From positions 17,663 to 81,662 of the forward strand of contig JAGRJD010000007.1 in the NCBI GenBank assembly GCA_020442915.1: a stretch of 64,000 nucleotides of DNA, in the 5' to 3' direction. A program made the position numbers and the translations under genes. The stretch comes from Thiothrix sp. Lineage in GTDB: Bacteria; Pseudomonadota; Gammaproteobacteria; Thiotrichales; Thiotrichaceae. The notes beneath the pieces were generated by a model that worked only from the letters and a program-made list of their open reading frames with translations, did no database searches and was not told the origin of the DNA. Shown one piece after another: positions 34,842 through 43,445 of this stretch (positions within the stretch are counted from its first letter, which is position 1; the number at the start of each line of letters is the position of its first letter).

Positions 34842-35462
34842 ATGGCAAGAATGAAGTTTTATTGTGATGCGGAACGCTGCATCGAGTGCAATGCGTGTGT
34901 CACGGCCTGCAAGAATGAAAATGAAGTGCCGATGGGGGTCAACCGGCGTCGGGTGGTCACCATCCGTGATGGTGAGCCGGGCGAGCGCTCGCTGTCGGTG
35001 GCCTGTATGCACTGTTCCGATGCCCCGTGTCAGGCGGTGTGTCCGGTGGATTGCTTCATAACCACGCCGGACGGGGTGGTGCTGCACAACAAGGATACCT
35101 GCATCGGTTGCGGTTACTGCTTCTATGCCTGCCCGTTCGGTGCCCCGCAGTTCCCGCTGGATGGCCAGTTTTCCACCCGTGGCAAGATGGACAAGTGCAC
35201 CTTCTGCAATGGAGGCCCGGAAACTGCCGACAACAGCCCGGATGAAATCCGCAAGTACGGACGCAACCGGCTGGCAGAAGGCAAACTGCCCCTGTGTGCG
35301 GAAATGTGTTCGACCAAGGCGCTGCTGGCCGGTGATGCGGGTGTTATTGCCGATATTTACCGCAAACGCGTGGTGAACCGGGGCGCGAATGCCTACCTGG
35401 CTTCCGGCAGCCTGCAGAAAGGGGCCTTCGAGGCGCTGCAGACACCGCCACAGCCGGAGTGA
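34842..35462 (+). CDS. fdhB: Formate dehydrogenase iron-sulphur subunit
   Basis: The 206-residue protein carries four [4Fe-4S] cysteine sets: CIECNACVTAC near residues 13-23, CMHCSDAPCQAVCPVDC, CIGCGYCFYACPFG, and CTFC plus the later CAEMC. It transfers electrons from FdhA to the cytochrome b subunit. It has no signal peptide of its own, so it probably travels with FdhA through the Tat system. After the stop, 35463-35558 holds a GC-rich inverted repeat (CCGGCC/GGCCGG) that may trim expression of the cytochrome. Confidence 0.95.
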   Translation: MARMKFYCDAERCIECNACVTACKNENEVPMGVNRRRVVTIRDGEPGERSLSVACMHCSDAPCQAVCPVDCFITTPDGVVLHNKDTCIGCGYCFYACPFGAPQFPLDGQFSTRGKMDKCTFCNGGPETADNSPDEIRKYGRNRLAEGKLPLCAEMCSTKALLAGDAGVIADIYRKRVVNRGANAYLASGSLQKGAFEALQTPPQPE

Positions 35463-35558
35463 TCCGATTCCCGCGAAAACAAAACCCCACCGGCCTGGCT
35501 GCGTGCCTGGCCGGCAGGGGGTCCGGGCTATCAGCATTGACAAGGTAAGCAATACACG

Positions 35559-36653
35559 ATGAGCACAGGTATTTTCAGAACTGCTTTGTTTCCGGCCATC
35601 CTGGCCTGCCGGTATTGGTTGCCAGCCTTGATGCTGGGTTTGCTGCTGCCGTTTGCCGCTGCGCTGGCAGCAGCCGGCGATGAACCGCGCGTGGCACCTG
35701 ATCCGACGGCTGTTTCCCCCGGTGTCGAACTGTGGGATGCGGTACGTGAGCGTCAGCCCTTTGATGCCGGACAGGTGCGCACCCAGCCACCGGGGGGCGA
35801 GCGGGGCGTGCTGATCAATGTCGGTGGCGAGGCCTGGCGGCAGTTCCGCATGCAGGAGCTGATTCCCGTGGCCGCCCGGGTGCTCGGGGGGGTGGCCATC
35901 GCCATCCTGCTGTTCCGGCTGCTGCGCGGAAAGATTCCCATCCGGGCCGGGCGTTCGGGGGAGAAAATCCGGCGCTTCAGTGGTTTTCAGCGCCTGGTGC
36001 ACTGGACCGTGGCGGTACTGTTTGTGCTGCTGGCGCTATCCGGGCTGGTCATGCTGTTCGGACGTTACTTCATCATCCCCTGGCTGGGGTCCGAATTCGG
36101 CGGTGCGCTCACGTACTGGCTCAAGCGCATTCATGACTTTTCCGGCCCGGTGTTCGGGGTCGCCCTGCTGGTGATGATCATCACCTTCATGAAAGGCAAT
36201 TTCCCCGCGCTCTATGACCTCAAGTGGGTGTTCAAGGCCGGCGGGATGCTGGGTGGTCATGCGCCGGCAGGCCGGTACAATGCCGGTGAAAAGGGCTGGT
36301 ACTGGCTGGCCGCCGGTGTGGGAATGGTGGTTGTGGTCAGCGGGCTGGTGCTGGATTTTCCGAATCTGGGCGGTTTTGACCGTGATGCCATGGCCTGGTA
36401 TCACCGGCTGCACAGTATCGGTGCGGTTGCCATCATGGCGGTTTCGATGGGCCATATCTACATGGGGACCGTGGCCATGGAGGGGGCTTTTGAGTGCATG
36501 GCCACCGGTTACTGTGACAGCAACTGGGCCAGAGAGCATCATGACCGCTGGTATGCGGCGATCACGGATGAAAAAAGCCCGTCTGACACGGCCACCGGCC
36601 TTGTGGAGCCGGCCCCGGAGCCATCTGCAGCAACCCGTCAGCAGGCCGGCTGA
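35559..36653 (+). CDS. fdhC: Formate dehydrogenase cytochrome b556 subunit
   Basis: A 364-residue membrane protein with an N-terminal hydrophobic segment (signal or anchor), a periplasmic stretch, and a four-helix cytochrome b domain. Candidate haem ligands are in RLVHWTVAV, RIHDFSG and YHRLHSIGAV, with another His in SMGHIYMG. It passes electrons from FdhB to quinone. A C-terminal polar tail of about 35 residues is cytoplasmic or periplasmic and not conserved. Last structural gene of the fdh operon. Confidence 0.93.
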   Translation: MSTGIFRTALFPAILACRYWLPALMLGLLLPFAAALAAAGDEPRVAPDPTAVSPGVELWDAVRERQPFDAGQVRTQPPGGERGVLINVGGEAWRQFRMQELIPVAARVLGGVAIAILLFRLLRGKIPIRAGRSGEKIRRFSGFQRLVHWTVAVLFVLLALSGLVMLFGRYFIIPWLGSEFGGALTYWLKRIHDFSGPVFGVALLVMIITFMKGNFPALYDLKWVFKAGGMLGGHAPAGRYNAGEKGWYWLAAGVGMVVVVSGLVLDFPNLGGFDRDAMAWYHRLHSIGAVAIMAVSMGHIYMGTVAMEGAFECMATGYCDSNWAREHHDRWYAAITDEKSPSDTATGLVEPAPEPSAATRQQAG

Positions 36654-36682
36654 AACCGGTTCCGATTATCAATACACTGCTA

Positions 36683-36706
36683 CCGGCCATCAAGCTGCAT
36701 GGCCGG
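36683..36706 (+). terminator. Hairpin after fdhC
   Basis: CCGGCCAT (36683-36690) pairs with ATGGCCGG (36699-36706) across an eight-base loop, 30 bases after the fdhC stop. No T-run follows, so it may end the operon only partially and allow read-through to the next gene. Confidence 0.45.
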
Positions 36707-36768
36707 GATGGTCTCCGGAGCGCCTACGATCACACCCAAGGGCCCCTATTCATCAGGAGACAGTTTTC

Positions 36769-37524
36769 ATGCAGGATGTATGCACCCAGAATGCCCCGTT
36801 TCTGGCCGCGTTTCAGAATACGGTTCAGAACCGGACCCAGAGCCAGACCGAGGCCACCCGTAACCGCGACAACAACTTTCACTCCCGAACCGGGACCACC
36901 AGCCTGACCGGTGATGCCAGTCTGGACCAGACCATGCTGCAGCTGATCCTGATGATGATCCAGATGCTGCTGACACAGATCCAGGAGCGTGATTCGTCCT
37001 GCTGCAACCAGGACCCGCAGGCCGGTACCGGGGATAGCGATCCTGCCGGCAACCAGCAGGCCCAGGGCACGGCACTGGATTTTTCCAGCACCGATAAAAG
37101 CCTGCTGGCCCAAGCGCTGGGGCGCGATACCGGCACCAGCCAGGCCAGTGTGGATCAGGTACTGGATACCAATGCATCCGGCAGCCTGAATCAGGCTGAC
37201 ACGGTGGTACTGATCCCGGTCAATACCGGCGGCACCGAAAATTACAGCGTGACGGATGCGGATGTCCAGCGTTTCATGGCACTGCGCTCCAGTGGGGCGG
37301 CCCTGAGCCTGACCACTGCCCAGCAGACCAGTCTGGGCAACAGCCTTGACCTCAAAAATGTCACGGCGAGTGATGTCAACAGTGATGGCCGCCTCAGTGT
37401 GGGTGATGCCGTCACTGGCTTCAAGAGTACCGGTGGCACGGGCGGCCTGCTGTCGTCGGGTACCGATGTCCGTTATCAGGTTATGGTGACCCAGGCCCTG
37501 CTGGACGGCCTAAACAAGGACTGA
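36769..37524 (+). CDS. Protein of unknown function with two EF-hand-like loops
   Basis: A 251-residue protein; AGGAGA nine bases before ATG 36769 supports the start. The N-terminal 55 residues are Gln/Asn/Thr-rich, then a hydrophobic, Met/Leu-rich helix (TMLQLILMMIQMLLTQIQ, 55-72), two adjacent cysteines (78-79) and a low-complexity linker. Two calcium-loop-like segments follow: DTNASGSLNQAD (133-144) and DVNSDGRLSVGD (202-213), the second matching the D-x-N-x-D-G-x-L-x3-D dockerin/EF-hand pattern exactly. There is no classical signal peptide. Function unknown; it lies between the fdh operon and another unrecognised gene. Confidence 0.7.
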   Translation: MQDVCTQNAPFLAAFQNTVQNRTQSQTEATRNRDNNFHSRTGTTSLTGDASLDQTMLQLILMMIQMLLTQIQERDSSCCNQDPQAGTGDSDPAGNQQAQGTALDFSSTDKSLLAQALGRDTGTSQASVDQVLDTNASGSLNQADTVVLIPVNTGGTENYSVTDADVQRFMALRSSGAALSLTTAQQTSLGNSLDLKNVTASDVNSDGRLSVGDAVTGFKSTGGTGGLLSSGTDVRYQVMVTQALLDGLNKD

Positions 37525-37666
37525 GGGGCGACCGACGGTTTGTCACGTGACTGTTGCCGGGTATCCTGAATCCTGTGTTTCCAGTCCTGACGGACCATTA
37601 CCCTGAAGAGGAAACCGCAAGGTAGTCCGGTTGATTGACAAAGCAGTTATCATGGAGAAAAACAGC

Positions 37667-38011
37667 ATGCAGGGAATCAGCACTTTTGGAACAACGGCCA
37701 CTACACAAGGCCAGGCAGCCACTCAATCACGTCGTCCGGGGACCGCCGGACACCCCGGCAAACACCTGGGTCAGCTCAAGCACCAGCCGCCCCAGCCGGA
37801 TGACGGCAGCCTGCCGCTGGTACAGCAGCAGCTCAATGCCCTGAACTCCGGCTCCCGCAACCAGCCTTCATCCGGTGGCAACCAGTCCACGGCACAGCAG
37901 AATGATCTGTTTTATGCCATGGCCCTTGACGCCCTGAGAAGTACCGGCAACAACATCAGCAACCAGCTGGATTTCACCGGCAAGCTCAACGCCATCACCA
38001 CGGTGCTCTGA
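37667..38011 (+). CDS. Small Gln/Asn-rich protein of unknown function
   Basis: A 114-residue frame with GGAG nine bases before ATG 37667; ATG 37652 and TTG 37631 are alternative starts. The first 80 residues are low complexity (Gln, Thr, Pro, Ser); the last 35 (DLFYAMALDALRSTGNN, then LDFTGKLNAITTVL) look like a helix pair. No signal peptide, cysteine or known motif. It resembles the preceding EF-hand gene in composition and may be its partner. The gap before it contains a ten-base palindrome GTCACGTGAC at 37542. Confidence 0.55.
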   Translation: MQGISTFGTTATTQGQAATQSRRPGTAGHPGKHLGQLKHQPPQPDDGSLPLVQQQLNALNSGSRNQPSSGGNQSTAQQNDLFYAMALDALRSTGNNISNQLDFTGKLNAITTVL

Positions 38012-38118
38012 GCACACCGGACACCAGCGCTTCCGGAACAGGGAGAACAGGGTTATTGGCATTGGTGCCTTGTGGCGGGTAATATCAGGGGGCATGTCCA
38101 CTTTTGGCATGTCCCTTT

Positions 38119-39069
38119 ATGCTTTCAGCTACCACCAATACCATGTCGGATGTACCCCATTACTTTCTGTATGGAGAGACGGCTCCCTCCCATACACTGG
38201 ATTATCTGCACATCTCCCAGCTGCAGGAATCCCTGCCCAGACACAACTGGGAGATTCATCCCCATCGTCATGGCAACATGCATCAACTGCTGATCGTGGA
38301 GCAGGGCAGTGTTCTGGTCAGGGTGTGTGACCTGCTGGGAACCCGGAACGGGTTCTGTATCCTGTCGATTCCACCGCGGGAGGTGCATGGTTTTGTGCAC
38401 CAGCCCGGTGTGTGCGGCTACATGGTCACCATTGTCGAGTCCTTTCTGCGTGGCAGTTTTGCCGAAAGCGAGCGTCAGGAATTTCCGGACCTGCTGCGGG
38501 AGGTACTGATGGTGCAGCCGAAGCCCGGCAGCCGGGAAGAGCGGGATCTGCGCGAGCTGGTACACCAGCTGGTACAGGAGTACCGTGAACCGCAGGCCGG
38601 GCATACGGCCCTGATCGGTGGCTGCCTCAAGATGCTGTTTGTCATGCTGGCCCGCTTCGCCGACCACCTGCGCAGTACCGATCCGGATTCGGATGCCCGC
38701 ATCGCGGTCTATGAGCAGTTCCTGCAACTGCTGGAGCAGCACTACCGTGAGCACTGGAATGTGGGGCAATATGCCGATACCCTGGGCCTGACTGGCAGCC
38801 GCCTCAACCGCCTGTGCCAGCGGTATGCGGGCCAGAATGCCCTGCAGCTGGTCCATGACCGGCTGGTGACCGAGGCCAAACGCCAGCTCATTTATGCCAA
38901 CCGTTCCGTGAACGAAGTGGCCTATGATCTGGGATTCAAGGATCCCGCCTATTTTTCACGCTTTTTTACCAAGCATTGCAGCGAAGCTCCCGGACAATTC
39001 AAGAAACGCATCCGGGAGCGTAACCTCGCGTCTGATTCTGATTCCGATACGAATCCAATAAAAGGATAA
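38119..39069 (+). CDS. AraC-family transcriptional regulator with cupin domain
   Basis: A regulator of about 316 residues. The N-terminal cupin includes HPHRHGNMHQLLIVEQG, and the C-terminal 100 residues form two helix-turn-helix units ending GFKDPAYFSRFFTKHCSEAPGQFKKR, the AraC signature. The layout resembles PobR/HpaA-type activators of aromatic-acid catabolism. ATG 38119 is used; ATG 38143 (MSDVPHYFLYGE) is equally likely from family length, and neither has a clear Shine-Dalgarno. It is four bases upstream of an MFS gene and may regulate that gene or the following catabolic genes. Confidence 0.87.
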   Translation: MLSATTNTMSDVPHYFLYGETAPSHTLDYLHISQLQESLPRHNWEIHPHRHGNMHQLLIVEQGSVLVRVCDLLGTRNGFCILSIPPREVHGFVHQPGVCGYMVTIVESFLRGSFAESERQEFPDLLREVLMVQPKPGSREERDLRELVHQLVQEYREPQAGHTALIGGCLKMLFVMLARFADHLRSTDPDSDARIAVYEQFLQLLEQHYREHWNVGQYADTLGLTGSRLNRLCQRYAGQNALQLVHDRLVTEAKRQLIYANRSVNEVAYDLGFKDPAYFSRFFTKHCSEAPGQFKKRIRERNLASDSDSDTNPIKG

Positions 39070-39072
39070 CCG

Positions 39073-40491
39073 GTGAATATCCAGCAAACCCGTGCCTATT
39101 ATGACGCCAGTGCGTCCGCCCGTCTGGGGGTTCTTTTCATTGTCGGTATCAGCACCCTGCTGACGCCGATTTCGCTGTCGGCCATTCTGGTGGCTGTGCC
39201 CGGCATCGCCCGGGACCTGCAGGTGGATGCCGTCTATGTGAGCTGGATTGCTGCCAGTTTTCTGCTCAGCAACCTGATTACCCTGCTGCCGGCAGGGCGG
39301 CTGGCTGATATTTACGGGCGCAAGCGCCTGTTTCTGATCGGCAGTTTTGTCTATGTGCTGGCCAGCATCGGAGCCGGTCTTGCCGGTTCCATCGAGCTGA
39401 TCCTGCTGTTCCGGGTCATCCAGGGCATGGGGTCGGCCCTGTTTTTCGGCACCGGCATGGCGATTGTCAGCAGTGTTTATCAGGGGCACGGGCGGGGGGC
39501 TGCCTTGGGCTGGCTGAGTGCCTGCGTTTATGTGGGCCTGAGCGCCGGCCCCCTGATCGGCGGCTGGGTCACGGACCAGTTCGGCTGGCATGCCGTGTTC
39601 CTGTTCGTGGTGCCCTTTGCCCTGCTGGCTTTGGGGTTGACGCTGTTCAGAATGAAAGGGGAATGGAAAAGTCAGGAGCCCGAGCCCATGGACTGGACCG
39701 GAACGCTGATTTATGCACTCTGGCTGCTGCTGGTGGTGGGTGGTGCCAGCCACCTGCCGGAAGTGGCTGCCTGGATTGCCTTCCTGTTGTCTTTCGCGGT
39801 GCTGTACCTGTTTGTACGCCATACCCGTAGCGCGAGCCACCCGCTGATCCGTCTGCGCGTGATCTGGGAAAACCGGGTATTTTCACGCTCCCTGCTGGCG
39901 GCGGTGATGATGTATGCCGGTGGCTACGGCCTGCTGTTTCTGCTGGGGCTGTACCTGCAGTACAATCGCGGGCTTTCGGCTTCGGCAGCCGGGCAGATGC
40001 TGGTGCTGCAGGCCATCATCATGGCCGTTCTCGCCCCCCTGTCCGGACGCCTGTCCGACCGCTGGCAGCCGCGTCTGTTTGCCACTGCGGGCTGTCTGGC
40101 CTTCGGGCTGGGGTTGCTGCTGCTGCAGTTTCTGTCCGAAGATACACCGCTTTACCTGATCGGTATCAGCCTGCTGCTGTTCGGGGTCGGGCACGGACTG
40201 TTTTCCACTCCCAACAACAGCAATGCCCTCGGGGCGGTGAGTGAGGAGCGCATGGGCATTGCCTCGGCCCTGGTCAACATGGGACGTCTGATGGGGCAGA
40301 TGCTGGGAACGGCCGTACTGACCCTGCTGCTGGGGCTGTTCATCGGCGGGCAGGAAATCCGGCCCGAGCATTATGCCGCCATGAATCAGGTCGTGCATTA
40401 CAGTGCCCTCATTTCACTGCTGTTTGTCATGCTCGCGGCCTGGTCGTCCTGGCAGAGCGGCAAGGTCGGGCAATTAGTGCAACAAGGTTGA
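39073..40491 (+). CDS. DHA2-type major facilitator transporter
   Basis: A 472-residue, roughly 14-helix membrane protein. The first helix region reads LSAILVAVPGIARDLQVD (DHA2 motif-D1-like), followed by motif A GRLADIYGRKR and motif C-like GLSAGPLIGGWVTDQFGW. The start is GTG 39073 with AAAGGA six bases upstream. It probably exports a small organic compound. It follows the AraC regulator by three bases, so the two form an operon and the regulator may respond to its substrate. Confidence 0.9.
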   Translation: MNIQQTRAYYDASASARLGVLFIVGISTLLTPISLSAILVAVPGIARDLQVDAVYVSWIAASFLLSNLITLLPAGRLADIYGRKRLFLIGSFVYVLASIGAGLAGSIELILLFRVIQGMGSALFFGTGMAIVSSVYQGHGRGAALGWLSACVYVGLSAGPLIGGWVTDQFGWHAVFLFVVPFALLALGLTLFRMKGEWKSQEPEPMDWTGTLIYALWLLLVVGGASHLPEVAAWIAFLLSFAVLYLFVRHTRSASHPLIRLRVIWENRVFSRSLLAAVMMYAGGYGLLFLLGLYLQYNRGLSASAAGQMLVLQAIIMAVLAPLSGRLSDRWQPRLFATAGCLAFGLGLLLLQFLSEDTPLYLIGISLLLFGVGHGLFSTPNNSNALGAVSEERMGIASALVNMGRLMGQMLGTAVLTLLLGLFIGGQEIRPEHYAAMNQVVHYSALISLLFVMLAAWSSWQSGKVGQLVQQG

Positions 40492-40566
40492 TGGAATCTG
40501 CATTCCGCAGTGGGGGAAACGGTTTATACTGGGATTTTGCGGTTTTTCCGTACCGAGGAGGTTCTC

Positions 40567-41619
40567 ATGCAGCAAGCCATTCCCTACATGCAGATTCGTG
40601 GTGGCAGTTCCAAGGGACTGTATTTCCGGGCCACGGATCTGCCGGACGATCCTGAAGCCCGTGACCAGCTGCTGCTGGATGCCGTGGGGCGGGATGCACG
40701 CCAGATTGACGGTCTGGGCGGAGCCAATCCGCTGACCAGCAAGGTGGCGGTCGTCAGTCCTTCCAGCCGTCCGGATGCTGATGTGGATTACCTGTTCGTG
40801 CAGGTGGTGGTGGGTGAGAACCGGGTGGATACCACCCCCAACTGCGGCAATATTCTGGCCGGCGTCGGGGCCTTCGCACTGGAATCCGGCATGCTGCCCG
40901 TCACCGGGGACGTGACCAGCGTACGGGTTTACATGGTCAACAGCGGTAATGCCTGTGAACTGCTGGTGCAGACGCCGAACGGGGAGGTCGAGTACCGGGG
41001 TGATGCGCGTATTGATGGCGTGCCGGGGACGGCAGCACCGGTGATCTGCAATTACATGGACATTGCAGGCTCCGCCTGTGGCAGCCTGCTGCCGACCGGG
41101 CAGGTGCGTGACGAGATCAATGGCATTCCCGTGACCTGTATCGACAACGGCATGCCGGTCGTGGTGCTGCGGGCGGCGGATTTCGGCAAGAGCGGCTACG
41201 AAAGCTGCGAGGAGCTGAGTGCCGATACCGGCTTCCGGGAGCGGCTGGAAGCCGTGCGCCTGCAGGCCGGTGAACGCATGGGCCTGGGTGACGTGACCAG
41301 AAAGGTGGTACCGAAAATGACCCTGATCACGGCACCACATGCGGGTGGCCATGTCTGTACCCGTACCTTCATCCCGCATGCCTGCCACTCTTCCATCGGT
41401 GTGCTGGGCGCGGTTTCGGTTGCCACGGCCTGCATTCTGCCCGGCTCGGTGGCGGAAGGCATTGCCGTGGTTCCTGATGGCCGCAACAGGAAGCTTGCGG
41501 TTGAGCACCCTTCGGGCGAGTTCTCGGTCGAGCTGCAGCTGGATGAGGCCGGGCAGGTGGTGAAGGCGGGCCTGCTGCGTACGGCACGCCTGCTGAGCCG
41601 GGGCGAGCTTTACGTGTAA
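40567..41619 (+). CDS. PrpF/GalD-family isomerase (possible 4-oxalomesaconate tautomerase)
   Basis: A 350-residue protein starting IPYMQIRGGSSKGLYFRATDLP, the PrpF/GalD signature (GG-x-SKG), with LGGANPLTSKVAVV and TPNCGNILAGVGAFAL, which holds a catalytic-type Cys. The diaminopimelate-epimerase-like fold catalyses proton shifts in unsaturated tricarboxylates, such as 4-oxalomesaconate in gallate breakdown or methylaconitate in propionate use. No prpBCD or gal ring-cleavage gene is nearby, so the substrate is open. A strong GAGGAGG precedes ATG 40567; an upstream in-frame start adds 19 residues of promoter-like sequence. Confidence 0.8.
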   Translation: MQQAIPYMQIRGGSSKGLYFRATDLPDDPEARDQLLLDAVGRDARQIDGLGGANPLTSKVAVVSPSSRPDADVDYLFVQVVVGENRVDTTPNCGNILAGVGAFALESGMLPVTGDVTSVRVYMVNSGNACELLVQTPNGEVEYRGDARIDGVPGTAAPVICNYMDIAGSACGSLLPTGQVRDEINGIPVTCIDNGMPVVVLRAADFGKSGYESCEELSADTGFRERLEAVRLQAGERMGLGDVTRKVVPKMTLITAPHAGGHVCTRTFIPHACHSSIGVLGAVSVATACILPGSVAEGIAVVPDGRNRKLAVEHPSGEFSVELQLDEAGQVVKAGLLRTARLLSRGELYV

Positions 41620-41620
41620 C

Positions 41621-41636
41621 GCCTGCGTGCGCAGGC
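41621..41636. terminator. Short hairpin between convergent genes
   Basis: GCCTGC-GTGC-GCAGGC lies immediately after the stop of the isomerase gene and six bases before the end of the convergent marR gene. It could serve as a terminator for both, but has no T-run. Confidence 0.4.
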
Positions 41637-41641
41637 CGGCA

Positions 41642-42133
41642 TCAGGCGCGTACTGACAGGGCCTGCAGCTGCTCGGCATAGTTCGCCGAGCTTACCCGCA
41701 CAAACAGCTTCTCCAGCATGCTATTGAGCGCCACCATTTCCTGTGGTGCCAGGGCAGCCAGCAGGATGTTTTCTGCTGCTGCCGACAGTTCCCGCCCTTT
41801 CTGACAGCGTTGCCGGCCTGTTTCCGAGGTGAACAGGCCGAAGCGACGTGCGTCCTGTTCGCTGTTCACCCGATAGATCAGCTGACGCTCCAGCAGGATG
41901 CGGATCAGGCGTGACACCAGGCTGCGGTCCAGCCCGGTGATGACCAGAATGTCCTTGAAAGTGATGCCACCGTGTTCATCAATCATGCGCAGCACCCGGT
42001 ATTCGCGGATGGTGCAGCCGGTATGTTCGACAAACAGCGGATCAGTCACCCGGATGGCATCGGTGGCCAGTACGTCCAGGCGGTGGGTCAGTGCGCTGTG
42101 CTGAAAAATGATGTCCCTGCTGTTTGCCGGCAT
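41642..42133 (-). CDS. MarR-family transcriptional regulator
   Basis: A 163-residue winged-helix regulator. The central region CTIREYRVLRMIDEHGGITFKDILVITGLDRSLVSRLIRILLERQLIYR is a typical MarR DNA-binding domain, flanked by dimerisation helices. ATG 42133 (MPANSRDII) is preferred because GAGGTG lies seven bases upstream; ATG 42148 overlaps that site. It is divergent from the M20 amidohydrolase, and an inverted repeat over that gene's -10 region (42204-42227) is a likely operator. Confidence 0.85.
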   Translation of the reverse strand: MPANSRDIIFQHSALTHRLDVLATDAIRVTDPLFVEHTGCTIREYRVLRMIDEHGGITFKDILVITGLDRSLVSRLIRILLERQLIYRVNSEQDARRFGLFTSETGRQRCQKGRELSAAAENILLAALAPQEMVALNSMLEKLFVRVSSANYAEQLQALSVRA

Positions 42134-42203
42134 GCCGATGCACCTCATGAAAATAAAGATGTGCCGGATTATACCCTGTAGCCGGCAAAAGTTGCTGGAC
42201 AAG

Positions 42204-42227
42204 ATATTCTTATTTTGAGAATATAAT
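42204..42227 (+). promoter_or_regulatory. Candidate MarR operator overlapping a -10 box
   Basis: ATATTCT (42204-42210) and AGAATAT (42218-42224) form a perfect seven-base dyad with a seven-base spacer, typical for MarR proteins. A perfect TATAAT (42222-42227) overlaps its right arm and lies 30 bases before the amidohydrolase start. No good -35 box is seen at the standard distance. Confidence 0.55.
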
Positions 42228-42256
42228 GCCGGTAGTGGCAACCGGGTTTGAGTGTT

Positions 42257-43414
42257 ATGCGTCAATGGTTTGATGAACATCGTGCCGAACTGGAGCACTG
42301 GCTGCATGTCATTCATCAGCATCCGGAAACCGGTTTTGATGAAAATCATACGGCGGATTTTGTGGCTGAGCGCCTGCGGGCGGCGGGGATTGAAGTCACG
42401 ACCGGCATCGGACGGACCGGGGTTGTCGGTGTGCTGCAGGGGACGGGTGGTACGGGACGGCGCATCGGTTTTCGTGCCGAGCTGGATGCCCTGCCCATGC
42501 AGGAACATGCCGGTATTCATTACCACTCCCGTATTGATGGCAGGTTTCATGGCTGCGGGCATGACGGCCATACCGTGACCCTGCTGGCTGCCGCCACCTG
42601 TCTGGCGGCGCATCGGGATTTCAGGGGAACAGCCGTTTTTGTGTTCCAGCCTGCCGAGGAGCTGCTGAGCGGCGCACAGGCCATGCTGGATGACGGCCTG
42701 CTGGAGCGCTTTCCCTGTGACGAGATTTATGCCCTGCACAATCTGCCGGGACTGGGTGCCGGACAGGTGGGGGTACCGGCAGTGAGCGCCCTGTCCTCAG
42801 CCGATCATGTGGTGATCACCCTGCAGGCACAGGGCACGCACGGCTCCGCGCCACATACCGGGCAGGATGCGATCCTGGCCAGTGCCTACCTGCTGACAAC
42901 CCTGCAGCAAAGTCTGACCCGGCTGCTGGACAGCCGTGACAGCGGGGTGGTTTCCTTCGGCAGCATTCATGCCGGCCATGCCTTCAACATCCTGCCTGAT
43001 CAGCTGCAGATGGAAGGCACCATCCGCACCCATTCCGAGGCGGTCCGGACCACCATCAAGCAGCAGCTGGAGAAGGTGGCGCGCAGTACCGAGTCCCTGT
43101 ATGGCGTGGTGGTAAACCTGGGCTATCCGGTGCAGACCCCGGTGACGCGCAATCATCCGGAGCCGGTACAGGCGGTGCTGGAAGTCGCCACAGACCTGGC
43201 GGGGGCTGCCAATGTCCATGAAGGCTACCGTCCGATCATGGCCTCGGAGGATTTTTCCCACTTTCTGCAGGCGATACCGGGCGCCTACTTTTTCATGGGG
43301 CAGGACGGGCCGTTCTGCCATCACCCGGAATTCGTGTTTGATACCGACATCATTCCCCTGGGGGCGTCCATCATTGCCGAACTGATCCGGCGGCGTACCG
43401 GGCTGGTGTCCTGA
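42257..43414 (+). CDS. M20-family metal-dependent amidohydrolase
   Basis: A 385-residue hydrolase of the hippurate/IAA-amino-acid type. Metal and catalytic motifs are RAELDALPMQE, HGCGHDGHT, FQPAEE, HNLPG and ASEDFSHF. A dimerisation domain lies about 180-290 (GTHGSAPHTGQD, then GSIHAGHAFNILPD). It removes an acyl group from an amide-linked amino acid or similar conjugate, in the cytoplasm. ATG 42257 is used; TTG 42248 is possible. A TRAP importer follows 31 bases later and probably brings in the substrate. Confidence 0.9.
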   Translation: MRQWFDEHRAELEHWLHVIHQHPETGFDENHTADFVAERLRAAGIEVTTGIGRTGVVGVLQGTGGTGRRIGFRAELDALPMQEHAGIHYHSRIDGRFHGCGHDGHTVTLLAAATCLAAHRDFRGTAVFVFQPAEELLSGAQAMLDDGLLERFPCDEIYALHNLPGLGAGQVGVPAVSALSSADHVVITLQAQGTHGSAPHTGQDAILASAYLLTTLQQSLTRLLDSRDSGVVSFGSIHAGHAFNILPDQLQMEGTIRTHSEAVRTTIKQQLEKVARSTESLYGVVVNLGYPVQTPVTRNHPEPVQAVLEVATDLAGAANVHEGYRPIMASEDFSHFLQAIPGAYFFMGQDGPFCHHPEFVFDTDIIPLGASIIAELIRRRTGLVS

Positions 43415-43445
43415 GTTTTGTCTGTTCACTGGAGGAGAGAATACC

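Noticed and set aside
36214..36768. N-terminal extension of the EF-hand gene into fdhC
   Set aside because: This part overlaps fdhC in another frame. The ribosome site at 36754 and change in composition place the start at 36769.
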